A stretch of DNA of 64,000 bases, taken from contig CALLPE010000024.1 in assembly GCA_938015445.1 (NCBI GenBank), forward strand, positions 92,993 to 156,992, written 5' to 3'. The notes beneath the pieces are model-generated. The model was not told the DNA's origin. It made no database searches and worked only from the letters and a program-made list of their open reading frames with translations. The first letter of the stretch is position 1. Every line of letters begins with the position of its first letter. The DNA comes from an uncultured Pirellulales bacterium. Lineage in GTDB: Bacteria > Planctomycetota > Planctomycetia > Pirellulales > Thermoguttaceae. The translations under genes were made by a program, and so were the position numbers. Positions 9,455-18,759 of this stretch are shown here, in pieces.

Positions 9455-10747
9455 ATGAGCGCGAACTTCAGCCGTCGTCGGTTTCTGACTACAGCAGCCG
9501 CCGGTAGCGCGGCTATTGCCGCGGCGGTCAGTGCTGCCGAACAGCAAGCAGCGCCCGGCGGGGCGATGGAGAAGATCGTCGTCGGGGTGATGGGCATGGG
9601 AGGCCGCGGCACCGAGCTTGCCCGGCAGTTCCAGCAACAACCCAACACCGAAGTGGCCTACGTGTGCTGCGCCGACCGGCGACGGATGGAAGCCGCGGCC
9701 GACGTGGTCGAGAAAGTCTCCGGCCGTCGCCCGAAGACGGTGGTCGATTTCCGGCGGATACTGGACGACAAGGCGGTCGATGTGCTGGTGTGTGCTGCTT
9801 GCGATCACTGGCACGCGCCGGCCACCGTGCTGGCCTGCGCCGCTGGAAAACACGTCTATGTGGAAAAGCCCTGTTGCCACAATCCCCGGGAAGGCGAGCT
9901 ACAGATCGAGGCGGCTCGCAAATACCGCCGGGTGGTACAGGTGGGCACCCAGCGCCGCAGTTGGCCGGGGATCACCGCGGCGATGGAGAAGCTGCGCGAG
10001 GGGGCGATTGGGCGGGTAATCTTCTCTCGTGCATGGTACAACAACATGCGTGGGTCGATCGGTCGCGGTAAACCGGCTCCAGTGCCCGAGTGGCTCGATT
10101 GGGACTTGTGGCAAGGCCCCGCCCCGCGCCGCCCCTACCGCGACAACATCGTACATTACAACTGGCACTGGTTCTGGCACTGGGGCACCGGCGAGATAGG
10201 CAATAACGGGGTACACGGGATCGACCTGTCGCGCTGGGGACTGGGCGTGGATTTCCCCCAGCACGTAAGCTCGGGCGGAGGCCGTTACCGCTGGGATGAC
10301 GATTGCCAGACGCCCGACACCCAAGTGGTCACCTTCGACTTCGGCGATCGCATGATCGTCTGGGAATGCCGCAACTGGCACCCCCGTGGCCCTGAGGGCG
10401 AAGCCTTTGGCGCCATCTTTTACGGCGAGCAAGGGACACTGGCGCTAGTCGGTGGCGGTTACAAGATTTTCGATCTGAAGAACAAGTTGGTCGAAGAGAA
10501 AAGCGGCCCGGGCGGCGACACGCAGCACATCGCCAACTTCTTGGCCGCCATCCGCGAAGCCGCGACGGCCAACGCAGGCATCGAAATCCATTACCCCAGC
10601 ACACTGCTGTGCCTACTGGGGTCCATCGCCCATCGTACCGGACGTTCCCTCCGGTGCGACCCGAACAATGGGCACATCCTGAATGATCCAGAGGCTGCTG
10701 CGCTGTGGTCTCGCGAGTATGCACGGGGCTGGGAAGTGAAAGTCTGA
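9455..10747 (+). CDS. Tat-exported Gfo/Idh/MocA family oxidoreductase
   Basis: This NAD(P)-dependent sugar oxidoreductase homologue has 430 residues. The start at ATG 9455 is preferred because AAGGAGA lies just upstream and the protein then opens with a twin-arginine signal, FSRRRFLTTAAAGSAA. An in-frame upstream start at 9383 would bury that signal. The Rossmann fold begins at VGVMGMGGRGTEL. The catalytic-lysine motif of the family is present as HVYVEKPCCHNP, preceded by the DHWHAPA block. The C-terminal domain holds WHWFWHWGTGEIGNNGVH, typical of planctomycete members. Such exported members bind NAD(H) tightly and can oxidise or rearrange sugars, and some assist non-hydrolytic glycoside cleavage; the substrate here is unknown. 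It lies 82 bases after the FAD oxidoreductase and may be co-transcribed. Confidence 0.9.
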   Translation: MSANFSRRRFLTTAAAGSAAIAAAVSAAEQQAAPGGAMEKIVVGVMGMGGRGTELARQFQQQPNTEVAYVCCADRRRMEAAADVVEKVSGRRPKTVVDFRRILDDKAVDVLVCAACDHWHAPATVLACAAGKHVYVEKPCCHNPREGELQIEAARKYRRVVQVGTQRRSWPGITAAMEKLREGAIGRVIFSRAWYNNMRGSIGRGKPAPVPEWLDWDLWQGPAPRRPYRDNIVHYNWHWFWHWGTGEIGNNGVHGIDLSRWGLGVDFPQHVSSGGGRYRWDDDCQTPDTQVVTFDFGDRMIVWECRNWHPRGPEGEAFGAIFYGEQGTLALVGGGYKIFDLKNKLVEEKSGPGGDTQHIANFLAAIREAATANAGIEIHYPSTLLCLLGSIAHRTGRSLRCDPNNGHILNDPEAAALWSREYARGWEVKV

Positions 10748-10891
10748 TTGTCGCCGCGACAGAGTACGAACATCGCGCAGCCACAGCCGATCGGTTTACG
10801 GGTAAAAGCGCTGACACCGGGAAGTAGCACGCGCTTGATTTTTCACCAGCGGGGAGTTGGCGCGGCTGATTACGCGGAAACCGAAAAACGG

Positions 10892-12877
10892 TTACGCGGG
10901 CGTTTCGTTCTCGGCCGCCTGCTGGGCATTGCGGCGGACGGTCTCGATAAGCTGTGCAGGATTGATGGGCTTGCTCTGATAATCGTCGCAGCCGGCTTCC
11001 AGGCAGCGTTGGCTGTCGCCTACCATAGCGTGGGCGGTAAGTGCCACGATCCGCCCTTTGTAGCCAGCGGCGCGCAATTGGGCGGTCGCTTGGTAGCCGT
11101 CGCAGACCGGCATCTGCATGTCCATCAGTATTACGTCGAACGGACTGCCATCTTGTTGCGCCTGGAGCGCTTTTTCTACGGCTGCCTGACCATTGTCGGC
11201 CACTACCACCTCGGCCCCAGCTCGCTGGAGAATGTGGCGTATCAGGCGCTGGTTGTCCGGACCATCCTCGGCCAACAGCACGCGGCACGAAAGCAGCTTG
11301 GAGATTTGCAAACACGACTGCGTTTTTTGTGGCTGCGTCTCTGAGCGGAGCGTCCCGCTGGGCGAATCTAGCAGCGGCACGTTTTCCACGTCGCCCGCCG
11401 AAACGACTGCCCGAAGCCGAGTGCCAACGCCTGGTTCGCTCTCCACCACTTTCACGTAGCCGCCTAGCATTTCGGCGAGGCGCACACTTATCGATAGCCC
11501 GAGTCCCGTGCCTCCGAATCGGCGGGCCATCGAGGAGTCGGCCTGCCAGAAGGGCCGAAAGATGTGGGCCACTTGCTCGGGTGTCATCCCGATACCGGTG
11601 TCGACTACATCGAATTGCATCATCGCCGGCGGGCCAGGCCGATAGCCGACTATCAGCTTTACCTGGCCGACTTCGGTGAACTTTATGGCGTTGCCAATTA
11701 GGTTTATCAGTATTTGCCGCAACCTGGTGGGATCGGTGTGGATTTTTGCAGGCACTGGCCCATCGTACTCGGCCAAAAGTTTCAAACCCTTGTTCCTCGC
11801 CGGAACGCCCATCAGCGAGCACACCTCGGCCACCAGATCCACAACCGAACATTCGAGCGTTTGGAGGGCCAATTGGCCGGCCTCGACCTTCGACAAGTCG
11901 AGAATGTTATTGATGATCTCCAGCAGATGTTGCCCGTTGCGCTTTATTACTTCCAGCGTTTCCACCATTTTTGTGTCGTGATGGTGTTCTTGCAGCAGGA
12001 TGTCGGTAAAGCCCAGGATGGCCGTCATCGGCGTGCGGATTTCGTGACTCATATTGGCCAAGAACTCGCTTTTGGCTCGATTGGCCGCTTCGGCCTGCGC
12101 TCGGGCCTCCTGAAGTTGGGCGGTGCGCTGCACGACGCGCTGCTCCAACTGGTTGGTAAGTTCGCGCAGCTCAGACTCGGCAAGCTGTATGGTTTGAAGC
12201 ATGTCGTTGAAGCCATCGCACAATCGTCCCACTTCGTCCTCCGATTGTTTTTGCACGCGCACAGAATAGTCGCGTTTCTGGGTGACGTGTTCAATGGCCG
12301 AGGCCAGTGCCTTGATGGGAGTGACGATTGCCGCCTGCCAACGCCGCGAGAGCACCAAGCCGACCGCAGAAGACATTCCCAAAACGCTCGCCACGATCAC
12401 CGCGTACTTGCGCATTTGTTGGCGGAGAAAATCCAGATTGGCCCGCACGTGCATCGTGCCCACGCGCGTACCATCCTTATGCTCGATGGGGTATACGACA
12501 TCTATATAATCGTCCGCTATGCGCGCCCCGGCTTCCAGCATCATTCCATCGTGGTGTTCGGGCGAAGGGTGCAGGCAGTAAGCGGCGACGAGGCGCCCAG
12601 TTTCATCATAAAGGTGGGCCGATTCTACCGACGGCCGCCGAACCAGCGCGGCGAGCGTTTCGTGCATAGCTGCCTTGTCGCCGAAATCCAACGCCGCTTT
12701 GGCGTTATCGCCGGCCAACTGCGCCAGGCCTTGCACATGGCGCAGTTCCATTTGCCGGATAAGTCGCACATCGGCTGTGATGAAGCCCAGCGCACACAAT
12801 GAAAGCGTGGTCCCGCTACACGCCAATAGCACGATCAGTAGTTTGGTGACGAGACTGCAATTGCGGAACGGGCACAT
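10892..12877 (-). CDS. Membrane-bound hybrid sensor histidine kinase
   Basis: The 661-residue kinase has two membrane segments (about 11-34 and 158-177) flanking a periplasmic sensor of about 120 residues. A HAMP linker (about 178-230) and a short coiled coil follow. The dimerisation/phosphoacceptor domain has [11 protein letters not shown], with the phosphorylated histidine at H278. The ATPase domain shows the N box ([11 protein letters not shown]), G1 (DTGIG, 426-430) and G2 (GGTGLG, 455-460). A fused receiver domain (about 531-650) has its acidic pair E537/D538 and phosphoacceptor D586 in LMDMQMP. No output domain is attached, so signal must pass to another protein by phosphorelay. It is the last gene of a TonB receptor-YfiR-kinase set; only 35 bases separate it from the YfiR-like gene. 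YfiR-like periplasmic proteins commonly control membrane signalling enzymes, so this kinase is the likely partner. Confidence 0.92.
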   Translation of the reverse strand: MCPFRNCSLVTKLLIVLLACSGTTLSLCALGFITADVRLIRQMELRHVQGLAQLAGDNAKAALDFGDKAAMHETLAALVRRPSVESAHLYDETGRLVAAYCLHPSPEHHDGMMLEAGARIADDYIDVVYPIEHKDGTRVGTMHVRANLDFLRQQMRKYAVIVASVLGMSSAVGLVLSRRWQAAIVTPIKALASAIEHVTQKRDYSVRVQKQSEDEVGRLCDGFNDMLQTIQLAESELRELTNQLEQRVVQRTAQLQEARAQAEAANRAKSEFLANMSHEIRTPMTAILGFTDILLQEHHHDTKMVETLEVIKRNGQHLLEIINNILDLSKVEAGQLALQTLECSVVDLVAEVCSLMGVPARNKGLKLLAEYDGPVPAKIHTDPTRLRQILINLIGNAIKFTEVGQVKLIVGYRPGPPAMMQFDVVDTGIGMTPEQVAHIFRPFWQADSSMARRFGGTGLGLSISVRLAEMLGGYVKVVESEPGVGTRLRAVVSAGDVENVPLLDSPSGTLRSETQPQKTQSCLQISKLLSCRVLLAEDGPDNQRLIRHILQRAGAEVVVADNGQAAVEKALQAQQDGSPFDVILMDMQMPVCDGYQATAQLRAAGYKGRIVALTAHAMVGDSQRCLEAGCDDYQSKPINPAQLIETVRRNAQQAAENETPA

Positions 12878-12912
12878 CGGGAAAGAATCGACTTTACAGG
12901 ACTAAATTTGTG

Positions 12913-13488
12913 TCACTGGTCAGCCAGCTTGGCCAGTTTTAACAGGGCAGAGCTGATGGTGAGCTTTTGTCGCTGGGCGGCTTTTAGGCTGATCTCGAAC
13001 TTCACATTGTTCTCGGCGATGAAAAAGTTGATCACGCCTCCTTGCTGGCAAAACCCGGGCGTCTCGCCCACCAGCAGCACGTGCCGCTGGGAGGCTGCCT
13101 CGATCGCCGCCCGCTGCGTACGGGCGTCGAGCGTCCTGGGCAAGAAAAGTATATGACACGGCCCTATCTCTGAGACGTTGCGCCACCGGTAAACCACTAT
13201 CTTGCTGCCGTCGATTGTTTGTGTGGCGGCTATGTAGTCTAGCGCCTTGCCGAACGGGTCCGGGCCGAGTATGCCGATTATGAAGGTTTCATCGCTTGTT
13301 CCGGCGCTGTCGTCGGGCCATTGCACGTACCGGCCGAACTTGTACAGGAATACCGCCTTCAGGTCGTACTCGCGATCGATGACTTCCGAGCTGCTGGGTG
13401 GCTGCGCCAGTACAGCGCCCGGGCAAGCGACGGCAATTGCCATAGCCGCCATCCATAGACTGAAATCTCTTGCCGATACGCCCATCAT
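12913..13488 (-). CDS. YfiR-like periplasmic protein (DUF4154)
   Basis: The 191-residue protein has a signal peptide (about 1-28, ending PGAVLAQ). The mature domain has the YfiR family pattern: the opening LKAVFLYKFGRYVQWP, the central IGILGPDPFGKAL, HILFLP, and the closing LLVGETPGFCQQGGVINFF and KFEISLKAAQR segments. In Pseudomonas, YfiR is a periplasmic repressor of the diguanylate cyclase YfiN. Here no cyclase is adjacent; the next gene is a hybrid histidine kinase with a periplasmic sensor. The likely role, by inference, is to modulate that kinase in response to periplasmic or envelope conditions. A second in-frame Met lies one codon after the first, so the start is uncertain by one residue. 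Confidence 0.85.
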   Translation of the reverse strand: MMGVSARDFSLWMAAMAIAVACPGAVLAQPPSSSEVIDREYDLKAVFLYKFGRYVQWPDDSAGTSDETFIIGILGPDPFGKALDYIAATQTIDGSKIVVYRWRNVSEIGPCHILFLPRTLDARTQRAAIEAASQRHVLLVGETPGFCQQGGVINFFIAENNVKFEISLKAAQRQKLTISSALLKLAKLADQ

Positions 13489-13576
13489 GAGCGGTGTTCT
13501 TTCTCGACGCGACTGTCGATGGACTGTTGGTCAAAGGCTCCCTGCGAAGGGGCGTGCCGGCGTTCGGCTCGGCAAC

Positions 13577-15808
13577 TCAATACCGCCAGGTCAACTGCCC
13601 GTAAACGCTGCGGGGCACTTGGGTAGCGATTGTCCCGGCCCACATGTCGTCGCCGAACTCCAGGTGCGCAGAGTCGAGCAAGTTGCGCCCCACGAGCGCC
13701 AGCTCCAAGTTCCTCCGCGGCCGCCAGGCTGCCCGCAAGTCCATCACAAAGTACGAAGGCACGCTATGCGCGGGCAAGTTATCCACATAGCGCCAAATCC
13801 AGTCCAGTTCCCAGTTGCGACCCAAATCCCACGACGACTGGAGATAGAACTGGTTGCGGGGCACTTCGTCTTCGCCAACTTCGTTTTCCGGGGCCGTGCC
13901 GGGCGGAACATGCAGGGCCAATTGCAAGAACGTGTACGCCGCGTTCACGCGCCATCGCGGATTGATGCGATAGTCCACCGCCAGTTCGAAACCGTATGCT
14001 TCGCCGTCCATCAAGTTGCCGCTCGACAGCGGTAGGAACCACACGCCGCCAGGGCCGGGCACGGGCGTGCCTGGCTGGCGCGTAACCATCTTCTCGTAAC
14101 GATGAAAGAACACGGCCAGGTCCCAACCCAAGCGCTCTGTAGTCTGCTGGCGCAACCCGACTTCGTACGCCAGCAGATCGACCGCGCTAAGGTTGCGACT
14201 GCCTGAAGCCAGCGGGAAAACCGGGGCAGGCCATAGGCTGATCGGCAACAGCAGGATGCTGGCATCCTCTTCAGTCCGCGATGGGATGCGCACCGCCCGC
14301 GATACGGCAGCCCAAAGCGCGTGTTTCTTGTCGGGCGTGCAAAGCAAACGAACGGTCGGCTGGAACTCGAAGTTCGTATAGTCGTTGTGCTCGAACTTCG
14401 AGCCAAGCGTCAAGTACCACGTATCCTCGCTGAGGGTAACCTCATCTTGGATGAAATAGCTGAACAGGTTATCCGATCGCTCCGTAGGATCGTAAACGAA
14501 ATTGGGCGGAAAGTTGGTTATCCAGTCCTGCATCAGCCGGTAGCCGAAACCCCAAACGATTTTCTGCCGGTAACCGAGCGGAAATTGATGCTGGAAATCG
14601 ATGTCGAACGTCTGGCGGTCTTCGGCAAATCCCAGCCACCCCCAATCGCGTTCGGTGCGATCGAAATACAGTTGAATTCGCCATTGCCGCTCGTCGTCGA
14701 TGACGCGCGTCCAGCGCCACAAAATGTTCTGGCCGCTAGCGCGCACATCGTTGGGCAACTGTACGACAAACGGCGGGTCGAGTACGGGATAGCGGGCCTG
14801 CTCGCCCGAGTATCCGTTGTAGTAATCGCCCTGGAGAGTCATGGTGTTGCAGTCGTCCGGCGTGTAGTCCATGCGGAACCCTGTGCGCATCTGCCGCCAG
14901 TCGTCTTCGGCGGTTTGTCCGGGCAGCACGCCGGCGTCGCGCTCGAACCACTTGCCGTACACCCGATAAGCGAGGTCTTCCCCTACCCGACCGCCGTATC
15001 GGGCCGTGGCGAAGCCCAGTTCCTCGGTGCCCGTTCCGGCTTGCACCAGCACCCCTTGGGTGTCTTTGGAACTTTTGGTGATGATATTTATCACGCCGTT
15101 GACGGCATTTGATCCCCACATGGCGGCGCCTGGGCCACGAATCACTTCGATGCGTTCGACGTCCTCCAGCACCAAATCTTGCACGTCCCAGAACACCCCG
15201 GAGTACAAAGGCGTGTACACGGTGCGGCCATCGACCTGTACCAAAAGTTTGTTCGACCACCGATGGTTGAAGCCGCGCACGCTGACGGCCCATTTGTTGG
15301 CGTCGATGCGCGCCACCTGAACGCCGGGGACCATGCGGAGCACATCGGGGATGGTCTTCGCACCCGACCGGCGGATCATCTGGTTGGTGATCACAAATAC
15401 CGCTGCCGGCGAGCGGCCCACGGTGCTTTCGGTGCGGTTTACCGTGCTGACCGGAGCCTCCATCAGCGGCGCGACAACTACCGGAGTGCGCGTAAGTTCG
15501 GCAATGTCTTTCTTCAGTAGGTCGTCCAGTCCGCTTGGTGCCGGTTGCGCCGTACTCTGTTCCCGCGAACCGTTCGGCGCAGCTTGTTCCTGTACCAATA
15601 GTGGGTGTTGCTGCACCAACCTGGCCTGTTGCCGCACCAGTAGGGAATCGTCGGATAGCGCGTCGCTTGATGAACCGGGCGCCGGCAAGTCGAGCCGATA
15701 AGAAGCGGTCGATTGAGAATTCCGCCACTCGTCCGCCCGCGCCTGTTGATGTGGTATGATTGCCGCCGCTGCCACAATAAAAGTCAGCGCAAATCCTTTG
15801 GCGACCAT
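13577..15808 (-). CDS. TonB-dependent outer-membrane receptor
   Basis: The 743-residue protein has a signal peptide (about 1-25, ending QQARA) and an N-terminal segment (LDDLLKKDIAELTRTPVVV) like that of receptors encoded with YfiR proteins. The plug domain follows, with AAVFVITNQMIRRSG, IPDVLRMVPGVQVARI, VRGFNHR and the hallmark VERIEVIRGPGAAMWGSNA block. The rest is a beta-barrel, and the chain ends in an aromatic residue (LTWRY), as outer-membrane barrels usually do. TonB-dependent receptors import siderophores, vitamins or sugars using energy from the inner membrane; no ligand can be inferred. The 88-base gap to the YfiR-like gene and the shared direction suggest an operon and a transport-coupled signalling role. 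No TonB/ExbBD genes are in the window. Confidence 0.92.
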   Translation of the reverse strand: MVAKGFALTFIVAAAAIIPHQQARADEWRNSQSTASYRLDLPAPGSSSDALSDDSLLVRQQARLVQQHPLLVQEQAAPNGSREQSTAQPAPSGLDDLLKKDIAELTRTPVVVAPLMEAPVSTVNRTESTVGRSPAAVFVITNQMIRRSGAKTIPDVLRMVPGVQVARIDANKWAVSVRGFNHRWSNKLLVQVDGRTVYTPLYSGVFWDVQDLVLEDVERIEVIRGPGAAMWGSNAVNGVINIITKSSKDTQGVLVQAGTGTEELGFATARYGGRVGEDLAYRVYGKWFERDAGVLPGQTAEDDWRQMRTGFRMDYTPDDCNTMTLQGDYYNGYSGEQARYPVLDPPFVVQLPNDVRASGQNILWRWTRVIDDERQWRIQLYFDRTERDWGWLGFAEDRQTFDIDFQHQFPLGYRQKIVWGFGYRLMQDWITNFPPNFVYDPTERSDNLFSYFIQDEVTLSEDTWYLTLGSKFEHNDYTNFEFQPTVRLLCTPDKKHALWAAVSRAVRIPSRTEEDASILLLPISLWPAPVFPLASGSRNLSAVDLLAYEVGLRQQTTERLGWDLAVFFHRYEKMVTRQPGTPVPGPGGVWFLPLSSGNLMDGEAYGFELAVDYRINPRWRVNAAYTFLQLALHVPPGTAPENEVGEDEVPRNQFYLQSSWDLGRNWELDWIWRYVDNLPAHSVPSYFVMDLRAAWRPRRNLELALVGRNLLDSAHLEFGDDMWAGTIATQVPRSVYGQLTWRY

Positions 15809-16347
15809 AAGACGCCCCCGGTGGCGCGCTGCCCCACACCGGCACGTCCGGCGACGACGCAGTGCGCCAATTGCTGTTCCGCCCGTGCCCGGCGGTTCAA
15901 CTTCAGGGGAGCAACTCTATCGGGCAGTTGCGGTCGTAATTTGCGGGTCTGTTTTGGCGCAGGAAATTGGTAGGGGGGTAGTGTGTCGCAATCGAGCGCC
16001 ATTAAGCGCAATCGGCCCATTTCAAAGCAGAACTTGAAACAGTCCCATGCGCAATGGCAGCGGTGGAAAGCCGCGGGGCACAATGGGTGCCGACAGACGA
16101 AATTGTCGAAAAAACGGCCGAACGCACGAGCCTCCCTCGTTCGGCGAACAAGCGCTGCTGATTCCGCTGGTTACAGGCTTGGCATGAAAACTATCCGCCA
16201 CTTGCGTGTTTTGGCGCGCCGACCGCTGCGAGTAGTGGAGCGCTGCAAGCGTGCAGCCGGCCGTTTGTCGCCACCCGACTGACGCACATCCCCAATTAGT
16301 AAACGCACATCCCCAATCAATATACTCACATCCCCAATCAGTAGGAG
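15809..16347. other. Intergenic region with 21-bp tandem repeats
   Basis: About 540 bases separate thpR (downstream end) from the start of the TonB receptor gene, both on the minus strand. No convincing gene is seen: the open frames are compositionally odd and one of them owes its length to the repeat. The region should hold the promoter of the TonB receptor operon. The repeat at 16283-16345 is listed separately. Confidence 0.6.
16283..16345. repeat. Three 21-bp tandem repeats beside thpR
   Basis: Three consecutive 21-base units occupy 16283-16303, 16304-16324 and 16325-16345. Each has the core CACATCCCCAAT followed by a variable A/T-rich end. They lie immediately after the stop codon of thpR. 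This resembles other short degenerate repeats in this window. Confidence 0.85.
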
Positions 16348-16920
16348 CTAGCCCAATGCAGCCCTGGCCAGCGCCTCGTAAACTGGCCCGGTGCGTTCCA
16401 AGCGACTGGAAAAGACGACCACTTCGGCTACTTCCAACGTACCGGCGCTGAAATCCTTGTGCTGCCATAGCAGGTCGCTGAGCCGGCGCAGCGTCGGGCC
16501 GGGACGGCGCACGCGCCCGAGAGTCAGATGCGGCTGGAATCGCCGGTGTTCTTTGCGGAAGCCAAGTTCGCACAGTCCATCTTCCAAGGCGCTGTGCAAT
16601 AGTTCCATCTCGGCTTGGCCCTGACCAGCGCCTAGCCAGATGGTTCGCGGCCGGTCGGCGTTCGGAAAAGCTCCAGCACCAAGCACTTCCAACAAAAAAG
16701 GTTGTAGCTTAGCCGCTGCCTGTGCCACGGCATCGCACACGTGCGGTATCTGCCGTAGAGGGACGTCGTCGAGAAACTTTAGCGTAAGGTGCAAGTTGTG
16801 GGGTTCTACCCATTTCACGTCGGCTGAAGCCGTCCGCAGCACGTCGATCAAGTCGGCGGCGCGCCGGCGCACGTCTTCGGACAGTTCTACGGCCACAAAT
16901 GTGCGAATTTGGTCTTTCAT
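16348..16920 (-). CDS. thpR: RNA 2',3'-cyclic phosphodiesterase
   Basis: The 190-residue protein belongs to the LigT/ThpR branch of the 2H phosphoesterase superfamily. Both catalytic HxT motifs are present: HLTLKF at residue 44 and HLTLGR at residue 131. Members hydrolyse RNA 2',3'-cyclic phosphate ends to 2'-phosphates and can ligate tRNA half-molecules in vitro; the role in the cell is unclear. The start at ATG 16920 (MKDQIRTF) is preferred to an in-frame upstream Met because AAGG lies about 9 bases before it and it matches family length. plsC and cmk lie upstream on the same strand, with a gap of about 100 bases to plsC. Confidence 0.9.
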   Translation of the reverse strand: MKDQIRTFVAVELSEDVRRRAADLIDVLRTASADVKWVEPHNLHLTLKFLDDVPLRQIPHVCDAVAQAAAKLQPFLLEVLGAGAFPNADRPRTIWLGAGQGQAEMELLHSALEDGLCELGFRKEHRRFQPHLTLGRVRRPGPTLRRLSDLLWQHKDFSAGTLEVAEVVVFSSRLERTGPVYEALARAALG

Positions 16921-17026
16921 CGGTTGACCTTGAAGCTCAGTGGTGGCAAACAACCGAGGTGATTAATTTTTCCCAGATTACCGCGCGGGCTTTCGCAACC
17001 ATCGCCTTTCCCACAAGGCTGGCCGG

Positions 17027-17698
17027 TCAAAGTCGGTTCCTATTTTTCAGATGTGCCATGTTCGGATGTGCCCGAAGCTGCCGAAGGCACTGCTCGATTC
17101 GCCGCGTTACTTCGACCAACACTTCCTCGTCGCTCATTTGCGCGATCGCCTCTGGCGAGAGCGCATTTCCGTAACGCACGTGGATTTCGCCCAGCCGGGG
17201 CAGCATTTGGCGGCGGGGCCAGGCGTCGAATGCCCCTTCGATGGCCACCGGCAGGACGGCTGCCCCGGAACGTCTGGCCAGCGTAATGAAGCCGCCGTGC
17301 AACTGCCCCAGCCGGCCGTCATGGGTTCGCGTTCCTTCGGGGAAAAGGACTACGACTTCGCCGCGTTTTAGTCGGCGGAGCGACTCCTTGATCCCCCCCA
17401 ACCCGATCCCTTCCCGCTCGATGCGGATCGCCCCCAACGACGTAATCAGCCAGCGAAAAGGCGCAAACCCGAACAGCGTGCCCCGGGCCACGTAATTCAT
17501 CTGCCTGCGCGTGCCCATGCCTATTAGCGGCGGATCGAAATGGCTTTGGTGATTGCTGACAATGATCAATGGTCCGGCCCGCGGGATGTTCAACTGCCCG
17601 CTATAGCGCACCCGATACAACAACACCGCCGCAACTTGAACCATCACTTGCAGCGACGCATACCAACACCAACGCAACAGCGAGCGGAATTTGGCCAT
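17027..17698 (-). CDS. plsC: 1-acyl-sn-glycerol-3-phosphate acyltransferase (PlsC family)
   Basis: The 223-residue protein carries the acyltransferase signature N49-H50-x4-D55 (NHQSHFDP) and the glycerol-phosphate binding motif FPEGTR at about 119-124. A hydrophobic N-terminus (about 10-30) would attach it to the inner face of the cytoplasmic membrane. The reaction is acylation of lysophosphatidic acid to phosphatidic acid in phospholipid synthesis; a different acyl acceptor cannot be excluded. It starts 90 bases after cmk, and this cmk-plsC order is a common bacterial pairing that suggests co-transcription. Confidence 0.9.
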   Translation of the reverse strand: MAKFRSLLRWCWYASLQVMVQVAAVLLYRVRYSGQLNIPRAGPLIIVSNHQSHFDPPLIGMGTRRQMNYVARGTLFGFAPFRWLITSLGAIRIEREGIGLGGIKESLRRLKRGEVVVLFPEGTRTHDGRLGQLHGGFITLARRSGAAVLPVAIEGAFDAWPRRQMLPRLGEIHVRYGNALSPEAIAQMSDEEVLVEVTRRIEQCLRQLRAHPNMAHLKNRNRL

Positions 17699-17788
17699 TG
17701 ACTGGGGTACAGACGGGCACGGGACTGTATCGCCGGCGCCAATTGACTTTCGAGATCGTCTCCCGACACCAATTGGGCTTCGGCTCCG

Positions 17789-18445
17789 TCAGAGTTTAGG
17801 CAATCTCTGCCTGGCAAGCAATTCCAGGCGATCGACCACTTGGTCTATGGTCAAGCCGTCGGTGCACAGCTCAACGGCGTCCGGCGCGCGGCGCATAGCG
17901 CCCAAAGGACGTTGCGCGTCCTGCTGGTCGCGCTGCACGATGGCCTGAAGCACATCTGCGAACGTGGGCGATTCGCCCTGGGCCGATAGATCGCGCAATC
18001 GTCGGCGCGCCCGTTCCTCGGGACTGGCCGTCAGAAACACTTTCAGTTCGGCGTTTGGAAAGACGAGTGTGCCTTGATCGCGTCCCTCGGTCACTACGTT
18101 TTTGCCGAAGGCCAATCGACGTTGCAAATCGACCATGAGTTGGCGCACACGGGGATTGTCGGCCACGTGGCGCGTGACGGCAGTGACCTGCGAAGAGCGA
18201 ATCGAATCGGATACGTCTTGTCCGTCCAGTAGCACCCGGTCTTTGTCTAAGCGGATGTCGACCGTTTCGGCCACTGTGGCGATTTGTTCGGGCACAGCCC
18301 AGTCGATTCCGCGCTGCAATCCTGCCAGGGCAACCGCTCGATACATCGCCCCGGTATCCAGAAAGCAAAACCCCAGCCTTTCGGCCAATAGCTTGGCAAC
18401 GGTGCTTTTTCCTGCCCCGGCGGGGCCATCAATTGTAATAATCAT
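17789..18445 (-). CDS. cmk: Cytidylate kinase
   Basis: The 218-residue protein opens directly with the P-loop of the family, IDGPAGAGKST (Lys13), followed by FLDTGAMYRAVAL, the CMP-binding signature. Further family blocks are present: VTEGRDQGTLVFPNAELKVFL and the arginine-rich lid around ERARRRLRDL. In canonical Cmk the first of these blocks reads GRDMGTVVFPDA, so Gln and Leu replace Met and Val here. It phosphorylates CMP and dCMP for nucleotide recycling. Length is normal. It heads the cmk-plsC-thpR minus-strand group; the start at ATG 18445 has no strong ribosome site but there is no room for an upstream alternative with the P-loop so close to the N-terminus. Confidence 0.95.
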   Translation of the reverse strand: MIITIDGPAGAGKSTVAKLLAERLGFCFLDTGAMYRAVALAGLQRGIDWAVPEQIATVAETVDIRLDKDRVLLDGQDVSDSIRSSQVTAVTRHVADNPRVRQLMVDLQRRLAFGKNVVTEGRDQGTLVFPNAELKVFLTASPEERARRRLRDLSAQGESPTFADVLQAIVQRDQQDAQRPLGAMRRAPDAVELCTDGLTIDQVVDRLELLARQRLPKL

Positions 18446-18759
18446 AGTTATGTTTCGTTTTGGACTCTAACCGCGGAACCAGAAGCTACATTAGCGGCGC
18501 AGCAGCAAAAAGTACAAATGCATGTCAAAATCAGTGGCGCAAGCCAGTAACTACCGCATGTAATCACTGTGACTGCGCGCAGCAATGCTAGCTGTCGCTA
18601 TTGCGAACTGATGGAGGCCAGTGGCGATTGGCCAATTGTGAACTATTCCCGATAATATGCATCATGCGCTAACAAAGCCCTGGACAACTTCGAAGTGAGC
18701 TACATCGCGGGCCGCGTGCAAAACGGTTTTCAGAATTATTTCGTCTTTATATGTAGCAG
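18446..18759. other. Divergent promoter region between cmk and the ECF sigma gene
   Basis: The 314 bases contain no gene-like frame. They separate two divergently transcribed genes and should contain promoters for both, including any site autoregulated by the ECF factor. Several A/T-rich hexamers occur (for example GATAATAT near 18652), but no promoter pair with proper spacing was convincing. Confidence 0.5.

Noticed and set aside
10329..12802. Long frames overlapping the histidine kinase gene, on both strands
   Set aside because: No family similarity; the kinase frame has all expected motifs.
14736..15845. A 369-codon minus-strand frame overlapping the TonB receptor
   Set aside because: A shadow: its sequence is Arg/His-rich with no domain, while the TonB frame is fully typical.
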